Source: CAZRWD01 sp964603785
GTDB lineage: Bacteria; Fermentibacterota; Fermentibacteria; Fermentibacterales; Fermentibacteraceae
Assembly (NCBI GenBank): GCA_964603785.1
Contig: CAZRWD010000005.1
Coordinates: 1 to 64,000 of the forward strand
Length of the DNA: 64,000 nt
Direction: 5' to 3'
This document shows positions 26,254 to 33,515 of this stretch, in pieces. The stretch's first letter is position 1. The number at the start of each line of letters is the position of its first letter. The position numbers and the translations under genes are program-made. The notes beneath the pieces are model-generated. The model ran no database searches. It was given only the letters and a program-made list of their open reading frames with translations, and was not told where the DNA came from.

Positions 26254-26960
26254 GGAGATCACTGCTTCTGGCTGCAGCGGTCGTCACCCTGGCGGGCTCG
26301 GGCGAGCTCATGAGGATTGTGGCCGAGCCCACCGCCGGCATGGTGGCGCCGCGGACGTACTACTTCGAGATGTCGACATTCCCGTCCGACGGTCTCCGTT
26401 TCGGCATCCGGGCGGGCCTGGTGCCGCGCCTGATGGCGGGTGTCTCCTTCGGGGGCTGGGACGTGACCGGGCTCGAGGAACCCCGCTGGTTCGACCGTCT
26501 GAGCATCAACGGCCGGTTCAGGTTCGTCGACGAGACGACGACGTTTCCCGCCATCGCCCTCGGATACGACAACGAACGGGAGCCGGTCCGCGCCGGGGGC
26601 GAGTACACGCGGCTGTCCAGGGGGCTCTACCTGTCGTCCTCCAAGAACTTCCAGGCCCCGGCCGGAGACCTCGCCGTCCACGCAGGCGTGAGCATCTCCT
26701 TCGACGACCCCGACCATGCCGGCTGCTGGGTGGGTGTGGACAAGTCCTTCCCCGCCGGCTTCGGAGCGGCTCTCGACTGGGATCTGGCGACCAACGAGGA
26801 CCGCCAGGTGAGATTCGACGACGGCGGGGGCTTCCTCAACTTCGAGGGCTACTGGCAGAGCTTCGGCCAGGTTCGCATATCCTTGCAGTTCAGAGACATC
26901 CTCGAGACGGGGGGAGACTCCTACAGGTCTCTCGCCGTCGATTTCCTCGGCCTCTTCTAG
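26250..26960 (+). CDS. Secreted outer-membrane-barrel-like protein, unknown function
   Basis: 236 residues: signal peptide (MRRSLLLAAAVVTLAGSG), then short alternating strands (FGIRAGLVPRLMAGVSFGGWDV, ALGYDNE, GLYLSSSKNF, AVHAGVSISFDD, WVGVDKSF) and a C-terminus ending in Phe. This resembles a small beta-barrel of the kind found as uncharacterised outer-membrane proteins in FCB bacteria. Function unknown. Its ATG overlaps the dnaE stop, which is a surprising place for an envelope protein. Confidence 0.72.
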   Translation: MRRSLLLAAAVVTLAGSGELMRIVAEPTAGMVAPRTYYFEMSTFPSDGLRFGIRAGLVPRLMAGVSFGGWDVTGLEEPRWFDRLSINGRFRFVDETTTFPAIALGYDNEREPVRAGGEYTRLSRGLYLSSSKNFQAPAGDLAVHAGVSISFDDPDHAGCWVGVDKSFPAGFGAALDWDLATNEDRQVRFDDGGGFLNFEGYWQSFGQVRISLQFRDILETGGDSYRSLAVDFLGLF

Positions 26961-26985
26961 AGTCCGGCACCATGGAGGGTCAACG

Positions 26986-28209
26986 ATGAAGACTGCCATC
27001 CTGCAAGCATACGCCGACGTCGTTCTCAGGAGCGGCGTAAACCTCCAGCCGGGCCAGCCCCTGCTCCTGAGGGTGGACATCGCGGGCAGGGTCTTCGCCG
27101 AGACGCTCGCGCGGAGGGCCTACGAGCTCGGCGCCTCGTACGTCCACGTCGTCTATGCCAACTCCCGTATCGACCTGGCGAGGATCGAGGCCTCCGGAGG
27201 GGACCACCTCGGCTTCGTGCCCCCGTTCCTCACGGGCATGTACGAGGCCTGCGTCGAGGGGAACTGGGCGAGCATCGCCGTCACCGGTCCCGAGGATCCG
27301 GACATCTTCGAGGGGGCGGACCAGGCAAGGCTCGGTGCGGTCAGGAAGGCGGTATCCGCAGCCACGAGGGGATGGCTCGAGGCGATATCGTCCAACCGGG
27401 TGAGGTGGAACGTCTGCCTCTGGCCGACCCGTCTGTGGGCGGAGAAGGTGCTCGGTCGGGCGGAAGGCCGGGAGGAAGCCATCTGGGACGTCCTCATCCC
27501 GATCCTCCGCCTGGACGCGGCCGACCCGGCCGGTGCGTGGCTCCGACACGACGCCGAGCTGAAGAGGCGTGCCGCCTTCCTCAACGGTTCGGCCTTCGAC
27601 AGGTTTCACATCACCGGGCCGGGGACCGACCTCACGGTGGGCATGCCGGCGGGGGCCAGGTTCGCGGCCGGGCGGGGCGTCGGTGCCGACGGGCACCCCT
27701 TCTTCCCCAACATTCCCACCGAGGAGGTCTTCGGCACTCCCGACCTGCGCAGGACCGAGGGCCTTGCGACATGCACCCGGCCCGTGCAGGTGAACGGGAC
27801 CAACGTCGAGGGTGCATGGTTCCGGTTCGAGTCCGGCAGGGTCGTCGAGTTCGGTGCCGACAGGAACGCCGGGGCGCTCGGTCAGTTCCTGGACACGGAC
27901 GCCAACGCCTCGTACCTGGGCGAGATCGCGCTGGTGGGCACCGACTCGCCCATCTACCGGAGCGGGCTCGTATTCCACAACATCCTCTTCGACGAGAACG
28001 CGGCCATCCACATCGCGCTCGGGAACGGCTACACGGAGTGCCTGGAGGGCGCCACGGGACTCGGCAGGGATGATCTGCTGGCGAGGGGCTGCAATGTCTC
28101 CCTCGTCCACACGGATTTCATGATAGGATCCGACGAGGTGAGCGTGGAGGGTCTCGACGCGTCCGGATCCCCCACGCCGATACTGGCCCGGGGCCGTTTC
28201 GTCATCTGA
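26986..28209 (+). CDS. M29-family aminopeptidase
   Basis: 407 residues, typical of M29 (AmpS/aminopeptidase T). Metal ligands appear in the expected order: Glu in NIPTEEVF, Glu in NVEGAWFRFE region, His in GLVFHNILFDENAAIHIALG, and His-Asp in LVHTDFMIGS. These cytosolic dimers remove N-terminal residues from peptides with two bound metals. ATG has GGAGG upstream (tggagggtcaacg). It is followed closely by three small genes. Confidence 0.93.
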   Translation: MKTAILQAYADVVLRSGVNLQPGQPLLLRVDIAGRVFAETLARRAYELGASYVHVVYANSRIDLARIEASGGDHLGFVPPFLTGMYEACVEGNWASIAVTGPEDPDIFEGADQARLGAVRKAVSAATRGWLEAISSNRVRWNVCLWPTRLWAEKVLGRAEGREEAIWDVLIPILRLDAADPAGAWLRHDAELKRRAAFLNGSAFDRFHITGPGTDLTVGMPAGARFAAGRGVGADGHPFFPNIPTEEVFGTPDLRRTEGLATCTRPVQVNGTNVEGAWFRFESGRVVEFGADRNAGALGQFLDTDANASYLGEIALVGTDSPIYRSGLVFHNILFDENAAIHIALGNGYTECLEGATGLGRDDLLARGCNVSLVHTDFMIGSDEVSVEGLDASGSPTPILARGRFVI

Positions 28210-28225
28210 GGGACGGAGGCTGTCG

Positions 28226-28399
28226 ATGCTGGACGGGAGACTCCTCGAGATACTGGCCTGCCCCGCGTGCAAGGGCGAGCTGGAGTACCGCAGGGAGCCG
28301 GACGAGGTCCTGGTCTGTCATGCCTGCAGGCTGGTGTTCCGGGTCGAGGACGACATCCCGATCATGCTCCTCGACGAGGCGACCCCTCTCGGAGGATGA
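28226..28399 (+). CDS. Trm112/UPF0434-family small zinc-ribbon protein (57 aa)
   Basis: Starts MLDGRLLEILACPACKGEL and continues with CHACRLVFRV and DDIPIMLLDEA, the complete Trm112-like pattern: two CxxC pairs and the conserved IP-x-ML near the end. Trm112 proteins activate methyltransferases in eukaryotes and archaea; the bacterial role of UPF0434 proteins is not established. ATG has GGACGGAGG upstream. Its TGA overlaps the next start (ATGA). Confidence 0.9.
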   Translation: MLDGRLLEILACPACKGELEYRREPDEVLVCHACRLVFRVEDDIPIMLLDEATPLGG

Positions 28400-28686
28400 T
28401 CCGGCCGAAGGCTGCAGGCGCTCTTCCGGACATCGTGCTCGCCCTGGTGGTGAAGACCGGCTCCGCCGGGGAGCCCGGGGCCGTCCCCGCGGGAGACGGT
28501 TCGTACCGGATCTCGCTGCGCTCGAGACCCGTCGATGGAAGGGCCAACGATGAGCTGGCCGGGTTCCTGGCCGCATGCTTCGGCGTGGGCGCGGCATGCG
28601 TCGAGATAGTCAGGGGGAGGACATCCAGACGGAAGCTGGTCAGGATCCGTTCACCGGAGACCCTCCCAGGGTGGTTCGCAGGATGA
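28396..28686 (+). CDS. DUF167 (YggU-family) protein
   Basis: 96 residues. The core SRPVDGRANDELAGFLA followed by VEIVRGRTSRRKLVRI is diagnostic of DUF167/YggU, a small alpha/beta fold of unknown function found in most bacteria. The N-terminal strand (LALVVKTGSAGEPGA) replaces the usual VKPNAK. ATG at 28396 has GGAGG directly upstream and overlaps the preceding gene's stop. Confidence 0.9.
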   Translation: MIRPKAAGALPDIVLALVVKTGSAGEPGAVPAGDGSYRISLRSRPVDGRANDELAGFLAACFGVGAACVEIVRGRTSRRKLVRIRSPETLPGWFAG

Positions 28687-28701
28687 CGGGGATCCCCGGG
28701 G

Positions 28702-28731
28702 TTGCGCGGGAGCGGCCCGCCTCCGCATAAT
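28702..28731 (+). promoter_or_regulatory. Candidate promoter of the phosphorylase-like/ileS/lspA/arcC operon
   Basis: TTGCGC (28702-28707), 18-bp spacer, CATAAT (28726-28731), 29 bp before the GTG at 28760. The -10 is the closest to consensus seen in the window. Confidence 0.55.
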
Positions 28732-28759
28732 CCCGGTTCTTCCGTCGGCTGGTGGAGTC

Positions 28760-29290
28760 GTGATCGAACTGCTGATCCCGGATGACTGGAGGTTCCCCGC
28801 GCCCCGCGGCCTCACCGTCCACAGGAGGCCCGGCGACGCGCCCGCCCTGGACATCGTGCGGGAGGCCCTGGAGCGGGGCATGAGCCATCTGGTCGCGGGG
28901 GCGGATGGTGTCGGAGACGCCCGGGGATGGCTCCTGGCGACCGATCACATCAGCCTGTTCGGAGACAGCCCCCTGGCGGGACCCAACCGCGACGACCTGG
29001 GTCCGCGGTTCCCGTCTGTGAGCCGCCTCTATGCCGCTCCGGAGGGAAGCTGGATGAGGGGCGTGGTCCTCAGGGTCCCCGACTGGAGGCTCAGCACGCC
29101 GGCCGAGCTGTCGTTCAGCGGCGCGGCCGCCGCAGTCTCCTGCGGCGTGGAGGAGGCTCTAGTCGCAGGGCATGGAGGGGCCGGGGCGACCCTCCTCGTC
29201 AGGTGCCACGGGCGGAACTCGACGAACCGCTCGGAGGCGCCGCTGGAAGAACTGCTGAAGAAGCTGACCGGGGGTTCCTCCATTGGGTGA
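28760..29290 (+). CDS. Half-length purine nucleoside phosphorylase homologue
   Basis: 176 residues (GTG with GGTGGAG just upstream). LLATDHISLFGDSPLAGPN, GPRFPSVSRLY, RVPDWRLSTPAELSF and a GVEEALVAGHGGAGA segment match, in order, the second half of trimeric purine nucleoside phosphorylases (usual motifs DHIN..G.NPL.GPN, GPRFPDMS, ..GP.FETPAEIR). The N-terminal half that holds the phosphate-binding loops is absent, and no remnant is visible upstream, where two other complete genes lie. The family enzyme is ~270 residues. Either a degenerate gene or a protein with a new, non-phosphorolytic role. Its end overlaps ileS by 8 bp, so it is translated with it. Confidence 0.7.
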   Translation: MIELLIPDDWRFPAPRGLTVHRRPGDAPALDIVREALERGMSHLVAGADGVGDARGWLLATDHISLFGDSPLAGPNRDDLGPRFPSVSRLYAAPEGSWMRGVVLRVPDWRLSTPAELSFSGAAAAVSCGVEEALVAGHGGAGATLLVRCHGRNSTNRSEAPLEELLKKLTGGSSIG

Positions 29291-32060
29291 GAACGCTTAC
29301 AAGGAAACGATAAGGCTCCCCAGGACGGGCTTCGCAATGAAGGCCGACCTGCCCTCGCGCGAGCCGGGGATGCTCGCCGAATGGTCCTCGACGGACATCT
29401 ACGGCAGGATCAGGGAGGCGCGGGCAGGAGCCCCGCGCTTCGTCCTGCACGACGGCCCCCCGTACGCCAACGGCAGCGTGCACCTGGGCACGGCGTTCAA
29501 CAAGATACTCAAGGATTTCATCATCAAGTCCCACACGATGATGGGCTTTGATTCGCCCTACATCCCGGGATGGGACTGCCACGGGATGCCCATCGAGCAC
29601 CGCGTGACGGGGGGGGAGCGCGACGGCGGCCGCTCGATGCCTCGCGGCGAGGTCCGCGCGCGCTGCAGGGAATACGCCTCCAGGCACGTCGGGATACAGA
29701 AGGAGGAGTTCAGGCGCCTGGGGGTCTTCGGGCTCTGGGACGAACCCTACCTCACCATGTCCCGTCAGTACGAGTCGGGCATCATCAGGGCCTTCGCCGA
29801 GCTGGTCAGGCGCGGCTACGTCTACCAGGGGCTCCGGCCGATAAGCTGGTGCACCACATGCTCCACGGCTCTGGCCGATGCCGAGGTTGAGTATGCCGAC
29901 CGCTCGTCCTGCTCGATCTGGGTCGGCTTCCTCCAGTCCGACCCCGCAGCCTGGGGGGAGAGGGGCGTTCCTCCCGGAGTCGAGGTCGCAATCTGGACGA
30001 CGACTCCCTGGACCCTCCCCGCGAACATGGCCGTCGCCCTGAACCCTGCCGAGCGCTATGCGGTCGTCCGGTCGGGCGGCAGGAGGCTCCTCGTCGCGGG
30101 GAGAAGGGCCGAGGCCGTCCTCCGGGTGCTGGGCGGGGGAGAGATCGAACCGGGACCGGGCCTCGCGGGCTCGGCCCTCGAGGGCCTTCTCCTCCGGCAT
30201 CCGCTCTTTCCCGACCGGACCTCGCTCATGGTCACCGGCGAGCACGTCACGATGGACGACGGCACCGGCTGCGTGCATACGGCCCCCGGCCACGGAGCCG
30301 AGGACTTCGCAACCGGCCGGAGATACTCGCTGGAGACGTTCAGCCCGGTCGACGCCGCAGGGGTGTTCACCGTGGACGCGGGGCCCTACGCCGGCATGGC
30401 CGTGGAGGATGCGAACGCCAGGATCACCGCCGATCTGGCCTCGTCCGGCAGGCTGCTCGCCGAATCCAGGATAGCGCACAGCTACCCCCACTGCTGGAGA
30501 TGCCACAAGCCCCTGATCTTCAGGGCCACGAGGCAGTTCTTCCTGGACCTGTCGAGGGACGGGCTGAAGGACCGGGTGCTGGACTCCGTCGACTCCATCA
30601 GGTGGATTCCCTCCTGGGGATACGACAGGATGAAGAACATGATGGCGGCAAGGCCCGACTGGTGCCTCTCCAGGCAGAGGGCGTGGGGCGTCGCGCTCCC
30701 GGCCTTCACCTGCAGAGACTGCGGTCTCGCCGTGCTCGATCCGGGAGTGATGGATGCGGTCGCCGGACTGGTTGCCGAAGAGGGTTCGGACGCCTGGTTC
30801 GACCATGATCCGGCCTTCTTCTTCGAACTCGCCGGGAGCAGGGCCGCCTGCCCCGGGTGCGGGTCGGACGAGCTGGACAGGGTCGACGACATACTCGACG
30901 TCTGGTTCGACAGCTCGCTGAGCCACTACAACGTCCTCGACGCGAGCCACGGCCTCGAGCGCCCCTGCGAGGTGTACCTCGAGGCCACCGACCAGCACAG
31001 GGGCTGGTTCGGGGTGAGCCTCATAACGAGCATCGCTCTCGGGATGGGCATCCCCGCGCGCAACATCATCACCCACGGCCTTATCCTGGACAGGGACGGG
31101 AAGAAGATGTCCAAGTCCCTCGGGAACGCGATCTCGCCCTTCGAGATCATCGACACCATGGGGGCGGACATACTCCGTCTGTGGTTCGCAGGAGTGGACT
31201 ACACGGCCGACTTCAAGGCCGACCGGGCCGTGCTCGAGGATTCGCGCGAGGCCTACAGGAAGCTGCGCAACACGGTGCGCTTCATGCTCGGCAACCTCGA
31301 CGCGGAGGGCTCCGAGCCGGGCCCCCCCGACCGGCTCGCGGGGCTGGACCGCTGGATCTTCCTGCGCTTCAGGCAGGCCCAGTCCGAGTGCCTGGATGCC
31401 TACAGGACGTTCCAGTTCCACAGGGTCTTCAGGGAGCTCAGGAACCTCGCCACCGTCGACCTGTCGGGCATCTTCCTCGACGTCAGGAAGGACAGGCTCT
31501 ACTGCGACGACCCGGATTCGGGCGACGTTCCGGCGACGCGGAGGCTCCTGGGCTGGATGACGGTGGAGCTCCTCAAGCTGCTGGCCCCGCTGGTGCCCTT
31601 CACCGCGGAGGAGGCCTGGCGCGAACTGCCGGGCTGGCTGCGCGACGCCGAGAGCGTGCATCTCTCGCTCTTCTCCCCCCTGCCCCTCGAACCCTCGGAG
31701 GAGGAGGAGCTCGCCGGGTGGGAGCCCGTGCTGGACATCCGGAGAGGCGCGCTGAAGAGCCTCGAGGAGGCCAGGGCGGCCGGCCTGATAGGGGGAGGCC
31801 TGGAGGCCGAGATAGCGCTCGACCTTCCCCCCGGGCTCGAGGAATCCGCCCTCGGCGAGCGATGGGAGGATCTGCTCATCGTATCCTCCGTCCGCACCTC
31901 GAACGGCGGGGCGGGGGCGCACCCCGTGACCAGGGCCGCGAGCCCGAGGTGCGACCGCTGCTGGAAGCATCTCCCCGGGGTCGTTCCCGTCGAAGGCGGG
32001 GGCGCCCTATGCGGGAGGTGCTCCGAAGTCCTCCGGAGGGCCGGCCATGGGCGGGACTGA
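29283..32060 (+). CDS. ileS: Isoleucyl-tRNA synthetase
   Basis: 925 residues, full length. Class I motifs: PPYANGSVHLGT (HIGH region), WDCHGMPIEH, the editing domain (TTPWTLPANMAVAL, GTGCVHTAPGHG), DGKKMSKSLGN, and a C-terminal zinc finger (CDRCWK...CGRC). It charges tRNA-Ile in the cytoplasm. The TTG at 29283 reproduces the usual N-terminus (KETIRLPRTGFAMKADLPSREPGM pattern of short segments before the catalytic core); the internal ATG 29337 would remove it. Followed by lspA, an arrangement shared with many bacteria. Confidence 0.97.
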   Translation: MGENAYKETIRLPRTGFAMKADLPSREPGMLAEWSSTDIYGRIREARAGAPRFVLHDGPPYANGSVHLGTAFNKILKDFIIKSHTMMGFDSPYIPGWDCHGMPIEHRVTGGERDGGRSMPRGEVRARCREYASRHVGIQKEEFRRLGVFGLWDEPYLTMSRQYESGIIRAFAELVRRGYVYQGLRPISWCTTCSTALADAEVEYADRSSCSIWVGFLQSDPAAWGERGVPPGVEVAIWTTTPWTLPANMAVALNPAERYAVVRSGGRRLLVAGRRAEAVLRVLGGGEIEPGPGLAGSALEGLLLRHPLFPDRTSLMVTGEHVTMDDGTGCVHTAPGHGAEDFATGRRYSLETFSPVDAAGVFTVDAGPYAGMAVEDANARITADLASSGRLLAESRIAHSYPHCWRCHKPLIFRATRQFFLDLSRDGLKDRVLDSVDSIRWIPSWGYDRMKNMMAARPDWCLSRQRAWGVALPAFTCRDCGLAVLDPGVMDAVAGLVAEEGSDAWFDHDPAFFFELAGSRAACPGCGSDELDRVDDILDVWFDSSLSHYNVLDASHGLERPCEVYLEATDQHRGWFGVSLITSIALGMGIPARNIITHGLILDRDGKKMSKSLGNAISPFEIIDTMGADILRLWFAGVDYTADFKADRAVLEDSREAYRKLRNTVRFMLGNLDAEGSEPGPPDRLAGLDRWIFLRFRQAQSECLDAYRTFQFHRVFRELRNLATVDLSGIFLDVRKDRLYCDDPDSGDVPATRRLLGWMTVELLKLLAPLVPFTAEEAWRELPGWLRDAESVHLSLFSPLPLEPSEEEELAGWEPVLDIRRGALKSLEEARAAGLIGGGLEAEIALDLPPGLEESALGERWEDLLIVSSVRTSNGGAGAHPVTRAASPRCDRCWKHLPGVVPVEGGGALCGRCSEVLRRAGHGRD

Positions 32061-32526
32061 CCCCCGGAGGGGTCTCCTGATCGCCCTGGCAGTCGCGGCG
32101 GCCGACCAGGCCTCGAAGGCGCTGGCGCTGGCCCGGCTCGACCCGGCCGATCCCGTATCCCTCATCGGAGGCTTCCTCAGGCTGACCCTGAGATACAATT
32201 CCGGAGCCGCCTTCAGCCTGGGATGGGGCGGCCCGGTGGTCCTGGCGGCGCTCGGGGTAACGGCCGCGGTGATGGTGGTGGCCGCCCTGTTCCGCTGGAA
32301 GGGCAGGAGGCCCGCGGACGTCGCCGGCCTGGGCCTGATACTGGGGGGGGCTCTCGGGAACCTGGCCGACCGGGCGCTGCACGGGGGCGCGGTAGTCGAT
32401 TTCATAGACCTCGGGACACGCGGCTTCAGATGGCCGACGTTCAACGTCGCGGACATCGCCATCTCTTTCGGAGCCGCCATGCTCATCATCCTGCATCATT
32501 CGGGGAGGGACGGGAGCAATGCCTGA
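32047..32526 (+). CDS. lspA: Lipoprotein signal peptidase (signal peptidase II)
   Basis: 159 residues, four membrane helices. Both catalytic aspartates are present: NLADRALHGGAVVDFIDL and FNVADIAISFG; N-terminal AAADQASKALA and RYNSGAAFSLG also match. LspA cleaves the signal peptide of diacylglyceryl-modified prelipoproteins, acting after the Lgt encoded at 20030. It overlaps the end of ileS by 14 bp and carbamate kinase by 8 bp. Confidence 0.96.
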   Translation: MGGTDPRRGLLIALAVAAADQASKALALARLDPADPVSLIGGFLRLTLRYNSGAAFSLGWGGPVVLAALGVTAAVMVVAALFRWKGRRPADVAGLGLILGGALGNLADRALHGGAVVDFIDLGTRGFRWPTFNVADIAISFGAAMLIILHHSGRDGSNA

Positions 32527-33469
32527 CGAGCCTTCCGGAACCATCGTCGTCGCGATCGGCGGGAACTCCATAGTCGATCCCGCCGGCAGGCGGGGCAACC
32601 TCGACACGCACGACCTCGCCAGGGAGGTTTGCGAGGAGATCGCCGTCCTGTCGCGGAAGTACTCCGGCGTGGTGCTGACCCACGGCAACGGCCCGCAGGT
32701 GGGCTTCGAGCTGATCCGCAACGAGCTCGCATGCGAGACCGTGCCCCCCGACGGCATGGACGTGAACGTGGCGGCGACCCAGGGCTACATCGGCTACCTG
32801 CTCCAGCAGGTCCTCGGCGACGTCCTGGAGGAGTGCGGCGCCGAGCTGCCGATATGCAGCCTCGTGACCCAGGTCGAGGTGGACCCTGCGGACCCGCGGT
32901 TCGACAATCCCACGAAGCCTGTCGGCCCGTTCTACACCGCGGAGGAGGCGGGGAGGATATCCTCGGAGCGAGGCTGGAGGATGAAGGAGGACGCCGGCAG
33001 GGGATTCCGCAGGGTCGTCGCGTCGCCCAGGCCGCTCAAGATCCTCGAGCTGCCCGCCGTCAGGGCGCTGGTGGAGGCCGGGCAGATAGTCATCTGCACC
33101 GGAGGCGGTGGGGTCCCCGTCGTGAGGCGCGGCTGCCGATTCGAAGGCGTCGCCGCCGTCATAGACAAGGACCTGGCCAGCTCCCTCCTCGCGTCGGGGC
33201 TGGAAGCGGCTGACTTCGTCATCTCGACCGCGGTGCCGGAGGTCTACGCGGACTTCGGTAAGCCCACCCGCAGGGCGCTCAGGCGAGTCACCGCGGCCGA
33301 GCTCCGGGTCCTGCGGGACGAGGGCCATTTCGCGGCCGGCTCGATGCTCCCCAAGATCGAGGCCTCGCTCGAGTTCATCGAGAGGGGCGGCTCCCGAGTC
33401 GTGATAACCTCGCCGGGCAGCATACTCCCCGCGCTCGAGGGCCTGGCCGGAACAACGATCGTACCGTGA
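32519..33469 (+). CDS. arcC: Carbamate kinase
   Basis: 316 residues, standard length. N-terminal VVAIGGNSI, then LTHGNGPQVG, ATQGYIGYLLQQ, PTKPVGPFY, ICTGGGGVPV and the C-terminal GSMLPKIEA and VITSPGSI are family hallmarks. The enzyme interconverts carbamoyl phosphate + ADP and carbamate + ATP. No arginine deiminase or ornithine carbamoyltransferase is beside it; the next gene is an amino-acid decarboxylase, so a link to arginine/ornithine/lysine use is plausible. Overlaps lspA by 8 bp. Confidence 0.95.
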   Translation: MPDEPSGTIVVAIGGNSIVDPAGRRGNLDTHDLAREVCEEIAVLSRKYSGVVLTHGNGPQVGFELIRNELACETVPPDGMDVNVAATQGYIGYLLQQVLGDVLEECGAELPICSLVTQVEVDPADPRFDNPTKPVGPFYTAEEAGRISSERGWRMKEDAGRGFRRVVASPRPLKILELPAVRALVEAGQIVICTGGGGVPVVRRGCRFEGVAAVIDKDLASSLLASGLEAADFVISTAVPEVYADFGKPTRRALRRVTAAELRVLRDEGHFAAGSMLPKIEASLEFIERGGSRVVITSPGSILPALEGLAGTTIVP

Positions 33470-33515
33470 GCCCCCGGCGCCCCGGCAGGCCGGAGGCCCC
33501 GCAGTCGGAGGCGAG

